DNA from: Tessaracoccus massiliensis
GTDB lineage: Bacteria; Actinomycetota; Actinomycetes; Propionibacteriales; Propionibacteriaceae
Assembly (NCBI RefSeq): GCF_000826065.2
Contig: NZ_LN623539.1
Span: forward strand, 150,914 to 214,913
DNA: 64,000 bases
Reading direction: 5' to 3'
Shown here: one piece after another, positions 1-13,322 of the stretch
How positions within the stretch are numbered: the stretch's first letter is position 1
Layout: the number at the start of each line of letters is the position of its first letter
Translations under genes and position numbers: made by a program
The notes under the pieces: generated by a model
Databases searched by the model: none
Seen by the model: only the letters and a program-made list of their open reading frames with translations
What the model was told of the DNA's origin: nothing

Positions 1-44
1 CCGCCAGCCTAGTGGGCTGCCCAGCACTGCGGGGCGGTGCCCGT

Positions 45-287
45 TCAGAGGGCGGGCGGGTGCTCGTCGTCGGCGATGGGCTGCTGCTCGACGTCCTCTT
101 CGATGTGCTGCTGCGTGCCCACCCGCATGCCGAAGAAGGCGATCAGCACCATGGCTCCGACGGGGATGACCCACCACCAACTCCAGGGAATGCCACCTTC
201 GGTCATCGTGGCGATGGCAAACCCGATGCCGAACAGGATGGCCCCGACGGCCAGCGCGATCACGAGCCACTTCATTCTCGGCTGCAC
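45..287 (-). CDS. Small two-span membrane protein of unknown function
   Basis: An 80-residue protein with two predicted membrane helices (about residues 6-28 and 37-55) separated by a tryptophan-rich turn (PWSWWWVIP), and an acidic cytoplasmic-type tail (HIEEDVEQQ). The GTG start at 287 is preceded by a strong AGGAGGACACC ribosome site, which decides it over the internal ATG at 275. The architecture and the WWWxxPxG turn are shared with the gene at 3425-3655 on the other side of the insertion sequences, so the two look like paralogues. I do not recognise a named family and assign no function. Confidence 0.7.
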   Translation of the reverse strand: MQPRMKWLVIALAVGAILFGIGFAIATMTEGGIPWSWWWVIPVGAMVLIAFFGMRVGTQQHIEEDVEQQPIADDEHPPAL

Positions 288-540
288 GGTGTCCTCCTAG
301 TGATGGTATGGCTGTCGAGCTTACGGAACACGTCGCCCAGACTCACCACCCAGACGGGTGACCCTCGCCGACCGAGCCACCCCTGAACGTCGCGCCCCGC
401 TGTTATTGCGGTCCCTGAGCCTTGATCCACCGGTGGTGGTGGGGTTCTGTGGTGCGGCGTTGCAGGCGAAATGCCTTTTGACTTGGGAAAATGGGGTTTT
501 CCACAACGCACATCTACCAAGAACAAAAGGCATTTCTTAG

Positions 541-2677
<2,137 letters not shown>

Positions 2678-2740
2678 CCTTCACTGATTTGAGAGCCTCC
2701 ACCAGACCCGGGGCGATTCAGTGAGGCTGAAGTCGCTGAA

Positions 2741-3241
2741 GTGCCGGTGTTTATGGCCTTCACCCGCTCGAAAGCCACCACGATCGCCTGCCGGTTGATC
2801 GTGCGACGAGTCAAACGACTCAACCCGAAACACCAACCAGCCCTCTGCGAGGACTGGCGCTACCACGGGTTCATCACCAACAGTGACCTACCCATGATCG
2901 AGGCCGACCAACGTCACCGTGACCACGCGATCGTGGAGCAAGTCATCGCCGAGGTGAAAACCATGGCACTGAAGCATCTTCCCTCCGGGAAGTACTTCGC
3001 TAACACCGCATGGGTCGGCTACGCAGTCATCGCGTTCAACATCTCCCGCGCCGCAGCCCACGCAGCCCAGCGTCCCACCACCCGATGGCCCAGCCTGACC
3101 CGACACCTGATCACCATCCCCGCCCGGGTCACCCGATCCGCCAGACGCCTGCGGCTCCATTTACCGACCCGATGGGCCTGGAAAACCGCCCTCGACCAAC
3201 TCTGGACAGCCACCAGCCCACCACTACGCGGCACTCTCTGA
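2741..3241 (+). pseudogene. IS1380-family transposase, C-terminal fragment
   Basis: The C-terminal part of the split IS1380 transposase, in frame from about 2723 (EAEVAEVPVFMAFTR, then RLIVRRVKRLNPKHQ). The conserved block HAIVEQVIAEVKTMALKHLPSGK with the third acidic residue and the NTAWVGYAVIAFNISRA helix are present. Joining residues 1-257 of the N-terminal part directly to this piece leaves out the section that normally lies between AWT and AEVAE in this family, by my estimate 20-25 residues. The GTG at 2741 is only the first start codon in the frame, not a true gene start. Confidence 0.85.
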
Positions 3242-3424
3242 CCACCCAGCCCCCGCAGGGCCCAACCAAAGGAACCCCAGTAGAAAAGCCGGGCAGACCG
3301 GCAGATACCCCACGCCCTGACCCCACACGAACACCCACCACCACCCACCCCTGGCCACAACCAGCCTCCAAGACCACCAACGGTGGATCCAGGCTGAGCC
3401 GGGCGCGGGCGGCAGACCCTTCAG

Positions 3425-3655
3425 CTAAGACCGGCTCGGCTGGTCGAACTCGCGATCTGCGCGGTCCGCCACCTCCTGGGAGCGCTGCACCAGGATGCGG
3501 AAGCCGACGATCGCGGCGATGAACGCGCCGCCCAGAGGGACGGCCCACCACCAGCCCCAGCCGATGTCCTCCTGGGTCAGGGCGATGACGACCGTGCCGA
3601 TCATGAACACCGCGATCAACGCGACCAGGGCGACGACGAGGGGGCGCTGCCGCAC
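3425..3655 (-). CDS. Small two-span membrane protein of unknown function
   Basis: A 76-residue protein with helices at about residues 5-26 and 35-54, joined by a turn GWGWWWAVPLGG that resembles the turn in the protein at 45-287, and a charged tail. Its GTG start lies immediately after the purA stop on the minus strand, so it is probably co-transcribed with purA. The IS1380 element has inserted 27 bp beyond its stop codon. No function can be assigned. Confidence 0.7.
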   Translation of the reverse strand: MRQRPLVVALVALIAVFMIGTVVIALTQEDIGWGWWWAVPLGGAFIAAIVGFRILVQRSQEVADRADREFDQPSRS

Positions 3656-3656
3656 G

Positions 3657-6159
<2,503 letters not shown>

Positions 6160-6163
<4 letters not shown>

Positions 6164-6795
6164 GCGCGAACGAACTGACCCTGGATGATCTGGCGGAGTG
6201 GCTGCGCCGTTACGCGCAGATCATCGATGAGAAGAAGACGTACCTGACGGATCTCGACGCCGCGATCGGCGATGCCGATCATGGCGCCAACATGGCGCGC
6301 GGTACGGCCGCCGTCATGACCACGCTGGATCAGGCACAGACCATCGACGCCCTCCTGAAGAAGGCGGGCATGACGCTGGTGAGCACGGTGGGCGGCACCT
6401 CCGGCCCGCTCTACGGCACGCTGCTGATGAAGATGGGCATGGCCACCGGCCAGGTGGTCGCGCTCGATCCCGCAGCGTTCGGCAAGGCGTTCCGCGCGGG
6501 TGTCGAGGGCCTCATCGCCCGCGGCAAGACGGAACTCGAGGACAAGACGATGGTTGACGCGCTCCTGCCGTCGATCGACGCCTACGACGCCGCCGTCGCC
6601 GACGGTGCGGACATCTGGGACGCGATCGACTCCGCTCAGGCCGCCGCCGCCGCCGGTCGCGACGCGACCACGCCGCTGGTGGCACGTAAGGGCCGGGCCA
6701 GCTACCTGGGCGAGCGCTCCGCCGGCCACGTCGATCCAGGGGCCACGTCCGCCACGTACCTGTGGGACGCCCTAGCAGATGTGATGGGCGCCTGA
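6160..6795 (+). CDS. dhaL: Dihydroxyacetone kinase, ADP-binding DhaL subunit
   Basis: The ADP-binding subunit that passes phosphate from DhaM to DhaK-bound dihydroxyacetone. It is 211 residues. The motif DLDAAIGDADHGANM near residue 30 holds the aspartates that bind the two magnesium ions around tightly held ADP, and VSTVGGTSGPLYGT forms the nucleotide loop. The frame is open further upstream, but the GTG at 6160 overlaps the dhaK stop (GTGA) and gives the family N-terminus. Its stop overlaps the dhaM start (TGATG), which indicates translational coupling. Confidence 0.95.
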
Positions 6796-7511
6796 TGTCC
6801 GTCGGCATAGTGGTGGTGTCGCACTCGGTCGGGCTCGCGCAGGCCGCCGTCGATCTGGCGCTGCAGATGGTGCACGACGATCCCCCACCCATCGCCCTGG
6901 CTGCGGGCACTCCCGATGGCGGGCTGGGCACGGATGCGACGGCGGTCGTCTCTGCCATCGGCGAGGTGGACCAGGGCGAGGGCGTGGTGATCTTCGTGGA
7001 CGTGGGCTCGGCCATGATGAGCGCTGAGCTCGGCGCCGAACTTTACGGCGAGTCCGCAGACATCCGCGTGCTGGCCGCCCCCTTCGTCGAGGGCATCATG
7101 GCCGGCGTGATCAAGGTCGCCGGCAGCGCCCCGATCGACGAGGTGGAGGCGGAGGCGGTCGCCGCGCTGCGCCCGAAGCTCGCCCACCTCGGCACCCCTG
7201 AACAGGTCAGCTCAGCCCCCGAATCGAACCGCACCGCGCAGTCCCGCGGGGAGGCGGTCCTCTCCAACGATGCGGGCCTCCACGCCCGCCCGGCAGCGAT
7301 GTTCGTGGCGAAGGCGCGCGAGTTCGACGCCCAGGTGCTGGTCAGCAAGGGGGTCATCGGGCCGGTCCAGGCCACCAGCTCCATCGGCCTGGCGACGCTG
7401 GACGCGCGCAAGGGCGACACGCTGTTCATCGAGGCCATCGGCCCGCAGGCCCAGGAGGCCGTCGACGCTCTGGTCGCCTTCGTGGAGGCCGGCTTCACAG
7501 ACGTTGGTTGA
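6795..7511 (+). CDS. dhaM: DhaM phosphotransfer subunit with fused HPr domain
   Basis: The phosphoryl donor for DhaK/DhaL. It is 238 residues. An EIIA-mannose-like domain (residues 1 to about 130) has the active histidine in VVVSHSVGLAQ and the GSAMMSAEL turn. An HPr domain (about residues 150-238) has the phosphorylated histidine in NDAGLHARPAAMF. There is no enzyme-I-like third domain as in the E. coli protein, so it should be charged by a free EI. The TGA stop lies inside a dispersed repeat (7506-7555). Confidence 0.94.
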   Translation: MSVGIVVVSHSVGLAQAAVDLALQMVHDDPPPIALAAGTPDGGLGTDATAVVSAIGEVDQGEGVVIFVDVGSAMMSAELGAELYGESADIRVLAAPFVEGIMAGVIKVAGSAPIDEVEAEAVAALRPKLAHLGTPEQVSSAPESNRTAQSRGEAVLSNDAGLHARPAAMFVAKAREFDAQVLVSKGVIGPVQATSSIGLATLDARKGDTLFIEAIGPQAQEAVDALVAFVEAGFTDVG

Positions 7512-7555
7512 GCAGGCTGCCTCCGAGGAACGAGGAACGCAGCCGTGTCGAAACC
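7506..7555. repeat. Dispersed REP-like repeat, copy 1
   Basis: About 50 bp bounded by GGTTGAGC and GTGTCGAAACC. On the minus strand it reads GGTTTCGACACGGCTGC... to CTCAACC, the same frame of sequence as copies at 13840-13920, 14317-14353 and 14509-14545. An internal inverted repeat (GGCTGC / GCAGCC) could form a hairpin and serve as a terminator between dhaM and the convergent DUF3151 gene. Confidence 0.7.
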
Positions 7556-7556
7556 C

Positions 7557-7997
7557 CTAAATGTCCCCGACCGCCAACGCCTGGTACGCCTCTTCTGACG
7601 AGTCGCGGAGGAACTGCGCACACCGGTCGCGTTCGGCATCCTCGCCGATCCGCCCCGCGGCGACGCTCAGCGCCCACAGCGCCCGCAGGAACCCGCGGTT
7701 GGGTTCGTGCTCCCACGGCACATGTCCGCTGCCCTTCCAGCCGTTGCGACGCAGCAGGTCAAGGCCCCGGTGGTAGCCGGTGCGGGCGTAGGCGTAGGCC
7801 GCGATGTCGTTGCCGCGGTCACCTTCGGCCAGGCAGGTCTCGGCGAGCAGCGCCCAACACAGGGAGCTTTCGGGGTGCGCGGCCACCACGTCGAGGAACC
7901 CGCCATTGCCCCGCTCGATGATCGCTTCGAGCGCGGGATCCTCGGGAAGGTGCACCACGACGTCGGAGGCCATGAGATTGGGATGCGTCTCGCTCAT
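7557..7997 (-). CDS. DUF3151-family protein
   Basis: A 146-residue soluble protein recognised as the actinobacterial DUF3151 family from the run EPNRGFLRALWALSVAAGRIGEDAERDRC and the alpha-helical pattern AYARTGYHRGLDLLRRNGWKG. The biochemical role of this family is not known to me. The start ATG at 7997 is followed by MSETHPNLM. In mycobacteria a homologue lies close to purA, as here, so the neighbourhood is conserved. It is convergent with dhaM and separated from it by one REP-like repeat. Confidence 0.85.
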   Translation of the reverse strand: MSETHPNLMASDVVVHLPEDPALEAIIERGNGGFLDVVAAHPESSLCWALLAETCLAEGDRGNDIAAYAYARTGYHRGLDLLRRNGWKGSGHVPWEHEPNRGFLRALWALSVAAGRIGEDAERDRCAQFLRDSSEEAYQALAVGDI

Positions 7998-8140
7998 ATC
8001 GACAGCCTACACAGCCTCAAGCCCGCAGGCCGGACGCGCATGCCCAGGCGAGCGACGACTGCGTCAGCTTTTTCTGAGGTGCCATGCGGCCGTACACTTC
8101 TCGACGGCCCTCCGCCATCTATCTCCGGGAGCACTTGCCC

Positions 8141-10003
8141 ATGCCAAAACGCGAAGACCTGCGAAACGTCGCCATCATCGCCCACGTCGATCACGGTAAG
8201 ACGACGCTCGTCGACGCCATGCTGTGGCAGTCAGGAGCCTTCCGCGAAGGCTCCGACGTCAACAACCGGGTCATGGACTCGATGGACCTCGAGCGCGAGA
8301 AGGGCATCACCATCCTCGCCAAGAACACCGGCGTGCGCCACGTCCGCCCGGACGGTTCCGAGGTGACCATCAACATCATCGACACCCCCGGCCACGCCGA
8401 TTTCGGCGGCGAGGTGGAGCGCGGCCTCGAGATGGTCGACGGCGTGATCCTGCTGGTCGACGCGTCTGAGGGCCCGCTCCCCCAGACCCGCTTCGTGCTG
8501 CGCAAGGCGCTGGCCAAGCAACTGCCGATCATCGTGGTGGTCAACAAGGTGGACCGCTCCGACGCCCGCATCTCCGCCGTCATCGACGACACCTACGGCC
8601 TGTTCATGGACCTTCTGGAAGACGATGCCGCTGACCTTCTCGACTTCCCCATCGTCTACGCCTCCGCGAAGGCCGGGCGCGCGTCGCTGACGCAGCCGGC
8701 CGACGGCACCATGCCCGACAGCCCCAACCTGGAGCCGCTGTTCGACACCCTGTTCGACACCATCCCGGCACCCGAGTACGAAGAGGGCACCACCCTGCAG
8801 GCGCATGTCACCAACCTCGACGCCTCGCCGTACCTCGGCCGTCTCGCGCTGCTGCGCGTCGTCGCCGGCGAACTCAAGCGCGGCCAGCAGGTGGCCTGGT
8901 GCAGGACCGACGGCACCATCCAGACGGTCAAGCTCACCGAACTCCTGAAGACCGAAGCCCTGGACCGCGTCCCTGCGGACACCGCGGGCCCGGGCGACAT
9001 CGTCGCGATTGCCGGCATCCCCGAGATCATGATCGGCGAGACGCTGTCGGACCCCGAGAACCCGAAGCCGCTGCCGCTCATCCACGTCGATGAGCCGTCG
9101 ATCTCCATGACGATCGGCATCAACACCTCGCCACTGGCGGGCAAGTCCGGCAAGAACCTCACCGCCCGCCTCCTGAAGGCGCGTCTCGATCAGGAACTCA
9201 TCGGCAACGTGTCCATCCGGGTGCGCCCCACCGAGCGCCCCGACACCTGGGAGGTGCAGGGCCGAGGCGAGCTCCAGCTGGCTATCCTCGTCGAGATGAT
9301 GCGCCGCGAGAGCTTCGAGTTGACCGTCGGCAAGCCGCAGGTGGTCACCAAGGTTGTCGACGGGAAGGTGCATGAGCCCATCGAGCGGCTCACCATCGAC
9401 ATCCCCGAGGAGTTCGTGGGCACCGTCTCGCAGCTCATGGGGCTTCGTCGCGGCCGCATGGAGCAACTCGTCAACCACGGCACCGGCTGGGTGCGGCTCG
9501 AGTTCATCGTGCCGGCGCGCGGCCTGATCGGTTTCCGCACGGAGTTCCTCACCGAGACCCGCGGCACCGGCATCATGAACCACGTGGCCGAGGGCTACGA
9601 GCCGTGGGCCGGCGACTTCCGCACCCGCCCCACCGGCTCCCTGGTTGCTGACCGCAAGGGCGTGGTCACGGCGTATGCCCTGTTCAACCTGCAGGAGCGC
9701 GGCACGATGTTCGTCTCCCCCGGCGCCGAGGTGTACGAGGGCATGATCGTCGGCGAGAACTCCCGCGCAGACGACATGGACGTCAACCCCGCCAAGGAGA
9801 AGAAGCTCACCAACGTGCGCTCCGCCACCGGCGATGAGCTGGAAAGGCTCATCCCGGCCAAGCAGATGTCGATGGAGCAGGCGTTGGAGTTCTGCGCCGG
9901 CGACGAGTGCCTGGAGGTCACCCCGGCTGTCGTGCGCATCCGCAAGGTGAACCTCAACGCCAACGAGCGGATGCGGGAACGCAACCGCGCCAAGAAGAAC
10001 TGA
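8141..10003 (+). CDS. typA: Ribosome-binding GTPase TypA/BipA
   Basis: A translational GTPase of the EF-G-like class that assists 50S assembly and stress adaptation. It is 620 residues. The G motifs are clear: G1 AHVDHGKTT, G3 DTPGHADFGGEVER, G4 NKVDRSDAR, G5 SAKAG. They are followed by domains II, III, V and the BipA-specific C-terminal domain (LRRGRMEQLVNHGTG, ARGLIGFRTEFLTETRGTG). The frame is open upstream to 8084, but the ATG at 8141 gives MPKREDLRNVAIIAHVDHG, the usual N-terminus. Confidence 0.96.
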   Translation: MPKREDLRNVAIIAHVDHGKTTLVDAMLWQSGAFREGSDVNNRVMDSMDLEREKGITILAKNTGVRHVRPDGSEVTINIIDTPGHADFGGEVERGLEMVDGVILLVDASEGPLPQTRFVLRKALAKQLPIIVVVNKVDRSDARISAVIDDTYGLFMDLLEDDAADLLDFPIVYASAKAGRASLTQPADGTMPDSPNLEPLFDTLFDTIPAPEYEEGTTLQAHVTNLDASPYLGRLALLRVVAGELKRGQQVAWCRTDGTIQTVKLTELLKTEALDRVPADTAGPGDIVAIAGIPEIMIGETLSDPENPKPLPLIHVDEPSISMTIGINTSPLAGKSGKNLTARLLKARLDQELIGNVSIRVRPTERPDTWEVQGRGELQLAILVEMMRRESFELTVGKPQVVTKVVDGKVHEPIERLTIDIPEEFVGTVSQLMGLRRGRMEQLVNHGTGWVRLEFIVPARGLIGFRTEFLTETRGTGIMNHVAEGYEPWAGDFRTRPTGSLVADRKGVVTAYALFNLQERGTMFVSPGAEVYEGMIVGENSRADDMDVNPAKEKKLTNVRSATGDELERLIPAKQMSMEQALEFCAGDECLEVTPAVVRIRKVNLNANERMRERNRAKKN

Positions 10004-10007
10004 CAGA

Positions 10008-10050
10008 ACGCCGGGCGTGCACACTTGGTGGATCAGCACGCCCGGCGTCC
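10008..10050 (+). terminator. Intrinsic terminator after typA
   Basis: A perfect 13-bp GC-rich inverted repeat (10008-10020 ACGCCGGGCGTGC with 10036-10048) around a 15-base loop, followed by CCTTTT. It lies five bases past the typA stop and faces the convergent SRPBCC gene. Confidence 0.85.
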
Positions 10051-10081
10051 TTTTCAGCGGCGACGCTGCCGCAGGTTCAGG

Positions 10082-10537
10082 TCAGCCCACAGCCTCCGCG
10101 AGCTTGGCCAGCGAGTCCTCCAGCGCGGACTGCTCGACCAGCGGGAACGAGATCTTGTTGAGGAGCGCCTTGTCCGTGACCTCGGACCAGTCGTAGGTGA
10201 CGGTCACGTCGGTCTGGTCGCCGTCCCCTTCCAGGGTCCAGACCCAGGACCAACCGGGCGGCTCCTCGCCCGCAGGGGCGGTCTTCCAGCCGATGGCGGT
10301 GTTGGGCGCGCAGGCGATGACGTGATTGTCGGTCTGGTACTCGCCGCCCATGTGGTCACCCTCCATGTTCATCGTGAACTTGTCGCCGACCTGCTGGATG
10401 CGGTCGCCGTGGCCCACAGAACGAACGAAGCCCGAGCCGTCGAGATCGACATGGTTGGCCGGCAGGGACAGGTAATCGAAGATCTTGTCCGCGGGGGCGT
10501 TGATGGTGCGGGTGGCACTGATCCGGTTCTCACTCAT
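10082..10537 (-). CDS. SRPBCC (START-like) family protein
   Basis: A 151-residue helix-grip-fold protein. The N-terminal strand ISATRTINAPADKIFDYLSLPANHVDLDGSG is typical of polyketide cyclase/dehydrase-like SRPBCC proteins, and the tryptophan-rich centre (WSWVWTLEGDGDQTDVTVTYDWSEVTDK) and the C-terminal long helix fit. Such proteins bind hydrophobic ligands. The ligand here is unknown. A promoter-like TTGTCA-N17-TAGTGT lies just upstream, with almost no 5-prime leader. Confidence 0.82.
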   Translation of the reverse strand: MSENRISATRTINAPADKIFDYLSLPANHVDLDGSGFVRSVGHGDRIQQVGDKFTMNMEGDHMGGEYQTDNHVIACAPNTAIGWKTAPAGEEPPGWSWVWTLEGDGDQTDVTVTYDWSEVTDKALLNKISFPLVEQSALEDSLAKLAEAVG

Positions 10538-10544
10538 GATCTAC

Positions 10545-10573
10545 ACACTACGGATCTCAACCAATGTTGACAA
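10545..10573 (-). promoter_or_regulatory. Putative promoter of the SRPBCC gene
   Basis: On the minus strand TTGTCA (10573-10568) and TAGTGT (10550-10545) are spaced by 17 bp and lie directly in front of the ATG at 10537, so the transcript would be nearly leaderless. Confidence 0.45.
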
Positions 10574-10600
10574 GGTCTTTAACCGAAACAGGGGCCGGAA

Positions 10601-11158
10601 TCAGCCCAGTTCCCGGGCGAGATTGGCTCTCGCCTCCGCTTCCCATCGCTCACGACCGATCGCGGTGGCGAAGATGAACTCCCTAGCCAGGAAGCGTTCC
10701 ACGAAGGCTCTGCGGCGGGCTCTCCAGCCCGCCTCGCCGAGGCGCGGCAACTCGGCGCGGATCGCGTCGACATTGGCCAGGTACTGCTTCCACGGCAGCC
10801 CGAGCCCATGCAGGTCAGCGTCCGCGACCCGAGCGCCCCGCTCGTCACCGACGGCCGGCAGGTGCGAGACGGTGACCAGCACGAGCCGGCACACCTCGTC
10901 GACCTCGGCAGGCGTCAGATGTGGGGCGAGCAGACGGCGGGCGACCTCCGCGGAGGCCAGTTCGTCCGCCGGCGAGTTGTTGGTGTGCACCGCGTCGTGG
11001 CACCAGTAGGCCATCATCTCGAGATCACCCGCACCCAGCTCACGGAGGACAGCCAGGCCGTCCTCCAGGTGCGAGATCCCATGGTAGCGGCGGTGGGCCT
11101 CGCGCCAGCGGCTCAGGAGATCAGCGGCAACATCCGGCGGCAGGAGCTCGCCTGTCAC
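10601..11158 (-). CDS. Predicted HD-superfamily metal-dependent hydrolase
   Basis: A 185-residue protein with the HD metal-binding pattern: H in RYHGISHLEDGLAVL (near residue 25), HD in AYWCHDAVHTNN (near 50), and a conserved later histidine region VTVSHLPA. It resembles the COG4339 group of predicted phosphohydrolases, whose substrate is not established. The GTG start at 11158 overlaps the stop of the upstream membrane-protein gene (GTGA), so the two are translated together. The long upstream extension of the frame is a shadow of that gene. Confidence 0.82.
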   Translation of the reverse strand: MTGELLPPDVAADLLSRWREAHRRYHGISHLEDGLAVLRELGAGDLEMMAYWCHDAVHTNNSPADELASAEVARRLLAPHLTPAEVDEVCRLVLVTVSHLPAVGDERGARVADADLHGLGLPWKQYLANVDAIRAELPRLGEAGWRARRRAFVERFLAREFIFATAIGRERWEAEARANLARELG

Positions 11159-11580
11159 CACAGCCGCACCACCCCGTAGGCGACCCCCGCCCACAGGCCC
11201 GCCCATAGCATGCTGGCAAAGGTGCCGATGATGAACAGCTCCCCCTTGCGCGACGTGCCAGATTCCGACGTGGTCTTCAGATCCGCATAGCGGCCGAGGC
11301 CCTTGACCGCCAGCACCATGGCGATGCCGGCCGGGAAGCCCGTGACGATGCAGGCGTAAACGGCGAGACGCTCCAGCATGCCCACCCACCGGCCGCCGGG
11401 CAACTCGCGCTGCGCGGCCACCAGACCGAGGCTCTCCCTGGTCTGGCGCACCTCGTCATCCGCAGGCACCCGGGCCGCCTGGTCGATGTGGCGCAACAGC
11501 CAGCGGATCACCCGGTTGCCAAGCAGCGCGAGGGCGCCCCCTGCCACCAGGACGGCACCCTTCAAGACGAGATCCAGCAC
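11155..11580 (-). CDS. Membrane protein, DUF3307-C-terminus-like
   Basis: About 141 residues from the GTG at 11580 (VLDLVLKGAVLVAGG). It has an N-terminal span, a hydrophilic stretch, then RWVGMLERLAVYACIVTGFPAGIAMVLAVKGLGRYADLK and a last span FIIGTFASMLWAGLWAGV. The pattern of an ERL motif, then an alanine/lysine-arginine turn, then an IGTxxS-type helix, recalls the C-terminal half of DUF3307 membrane proteins, which are often found near satD. That assignment is from memory and moderate. It is co-translated with the HD hydrolase and divergent from the satD-like gene. Confidence 0.6.
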   Translation of the reverse strand: MLDLVLKGAVLVAGGALALLGNRVIRWLLRHIDQAARVPADDEVRQTRESLGLVAAQRELPGGRWVGMLERLAVYACIVTGFPAGIAMVLAVKGLGRYADLKTTSESGTSRKGELFIIGTFASMLWAGLWAGVAYGVVRLW

Positions 11581-11646
11581 GGGTCGAACGCTACACGGCA
11601 GCACCGACAAGCACAGGACGTAAGCACTTCCCTTCACCAAGACAAC

Positions 11647-11665
11647 ATGAAGCTATTATCTTCAT
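11647..11665. promoter_or_regulatory. AT-rich palindrome at the satD-like promoter
   Basis: The 19-bp dyad ATGAAGCTATTATCTTCAT has perfect 6-bp arms and further internal symmetry. It ends one base before the ATG at 11666. TATTAT inside it could be the -10 box of a leaderless satD-like transcript, so a protein bound here would block that promoter. Confidence 0.5.
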
Positions 11666-12295
11666 ATGGCCAGAATGAAAGATATGTCTAATGTCGCGGC
11701 GCTGCTGTTCGACGTCGTCGGCTCCCGCGGCCGGGCCCGGGACGCCCGCCACCGGGCGCTGCTGGCCGCGGTGGAGGTGGCCAACACGCTCGTCACTGCG
11801 ACAGACCCGCTGCGGTTCACCGTCGGCGATGAACTTCAAGGCATCTACCCCTCCGTACCCGACGCGCTGCGCGCGGCCTACACCCTCCGGCTCGCCGCGT
11901 CCCCGGAGGCAGAGTTGCGCGCAGGCATCGGCGTGGGCGAGGTCACCGTCATCGACGAGGAGCGTGGCATCCAGGACGGCTCGGCGTGGTGGCACGCGCG
12001 GGAGGCGATCGACGCCGTCCGCGAGCGCGCCGCCGACCCTGGCTACCGCGGACTGCGCACGGCGATCGTGGGCGTGGAGGACCCTTTCCTGGACGCCACC
12101 CTGGGGCTCATCGACGCCCACCTGGCCAGGCTGCGCGGCACCACGGTCGGCACGCTGCGCGGGCTGCTCGAGGGCCTCAGCAACAGCGAGATCGCGCAGC
12201 GCGAATCCATCAGCGAATCAGCCAACTCGCAGCGGGTGATCAACAACGACCTGCGCCCCCTCGCCGACGCCATCCGCGCGGTCAGCGGGGGCTAG
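11666..12295 (+). CDS. SatD-family protein with C-terminal helix-turn-helix
   Basis: A 209-residue protein. The N-terminal half (VAALLFDVVGSRGRARDARH ... FTVGDELQGIYP ... LRAGIGVGEV) matches the SatD family, whose fold recalls nucleotidyl cyclase domains. The C-terminal part (TVGTLRGLLEGLSNSEIAQRESIS) looks like a LuxR/winged-helix-type DNA-binding segment. The exact start is uncertain: ATGs at 11666, 11675 and 11684 are all in frame, with no clear ribosome site for the first. The function is unknown; autoregulation through the palindrome is inference. The stop overlaps the convergent ppk2 stop (CTAG). Confidence 0.72.
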   Translation: MARMKDMSNVAALLFDVVGSRGRARDARHRALLAAVEVANTLVTATDPLRFTVGDELQGIYPSVPDALRAAYTLRLAASPEAELRAGIGVGEVTVIDEERGIQDGSAWWHAREAIDAVRERAADPGYRGLRTAIVGVEDPFLDATLGLIDAHLARLRGTTVGTLRGLLEGLSNSEIAQRESISESANSQRVINNDLRPLADAIRAVSGG

Positions 12296-13209
12296 TCCTC
12301 CTGCTCCTCGGAGTCGTCAGCCATGCGGTTCTTGCGGCCCCGAGTCACGATCAGCGGATCCGTCGGCTTGATCACCGAGGCGTCCTTGCCGTCGTAGTCG
12401 TGGAGGTCGAGGAACAGCCGCATGGCGTTGAGCCGGGCGCGCTTCTTGTCGTTGGACTTGATGCGGTACCAGGGCGCGATCTCGGTGTCGGTGTGCTTGA
12501 GCATCGCATTCTTGGCCGCGGTGTAATCCTCCCAGCGGCCCAGCGACTCCAGGTCCATCGGAGACAGCTTCCACTGCCGGACAGGGTCGATCTGGCGGAT
12601 CGCGAAGCGGGTGCGCTGCTCGCGCTGAGTCACGGAGAACCACAGCTTGGTCACCGTGATACCGGATTCGATGAGCATCTCCTCGAACAGCGGCGCTTCA
12701 CGCACGAAGATGTCGTACTCCTCGTCCGAGCAGAACCCCATCACCCGCTCCACGCCGGCACGGTTGTACCAGGACCGGTCGAACAGCACGATCTCGCCGG
12801 AGGTGGGCAGGTGCTGGATGTAGCGCTGGAAGTACCACTGCCCCTTCTCCCGCTCCGTGGGCACGCCCAGCGCCACGGTGCGGGCGTAGCGCGGGTTGAG
12901 GTGTTCGGTGAAGCGCTTGATGGCGCCGCCCTTGCCCGCCGCGTCACGGCCCTCGAAGATGATCACGTGCTTGGAGCCGCGGTCCTGCGCCGAGTACTGG
13001 AACTTCAGCAGTTCGATCTGCAACTGACGCTTCTCGATCTCGTACTCGCTGCGGCTGATGAGCTCGTCGTAGGGGTACTTGTCGCGCCACGTCTCGACGG
13101 CGTTGCCGAGCGGGTCGATCAGGTAGGGATCTTCGCCGTGCACGTCGGTGACGGCGTAGCCCTCCTCGACGAGCTGGTCGATGTACTCACGCAGACTGGA
13201 TTGGCCCAT
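12292..13209 (-). CDS. ppk2: Polyphosphate kinase 2 family protein
   Basis: Uses polyphosphate to phosphorylate nucleoside diphosphates (class I PPK2) in the cytoplasm. It is 305 residues from the ATG at 13209. Walker A is IFEGRDAAGKGGAIKR near residue 95, the lid contains GQWYFQRYIQHLPTSGE, and Walker B is IVLFDRSWYNRAGVERVMGF. These are the family signatures and the length fits. Together with ppk1 at 18948 it gives the cell both polyphosphate-making and polyphosphate-using enzymes. The frame is open upstream, but MGQSSLREYIDQLVEEGY is the usual start. Confidence 0.93.
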   Translation of the reverse strand: MGQSSLREYIDQLVEEGYAVTDVHGEDPYLIDPLGNAVETWRDKYPYDELISRSEYEIEKRQLQIELLKFQYSAQDRGSKHVIIFEGRDAAGKGGAIKRFTEHLNPRYARTVALGVPTEREKGQWYFQRYIQHLPTSGEIVLFDRSWYNRAGVERVMGFCSDEEYDIFVREAPLFEEMLIESGITVTKLWFSVTQREQRTRFAIRQIDPVRQWKLSPMDLESLGRWEDYTAAKNAMLKHTDTEIAPWYRIKSNDKKRARLNAMRLFLDLHDYDGKDASVIKPTDPLIVTRGRKNRMADDSEEQED

Positions 13210-13322
13210 GTCGAGGATCAAACCACTTCCAGATGAACTGCGGGCGAACAACCCGCCAATCAGGCAGCCTTTTCGCCCACAGCGTCTAGCCAGATTTGGC
13301 GCCATCGGGAAAGATCGGGGGT

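Noticed and set aside
8231..10039. A 602-residue antisense frame across typA
   Set aside because: Same shadow pattern; no domain seen and no ribosome site.
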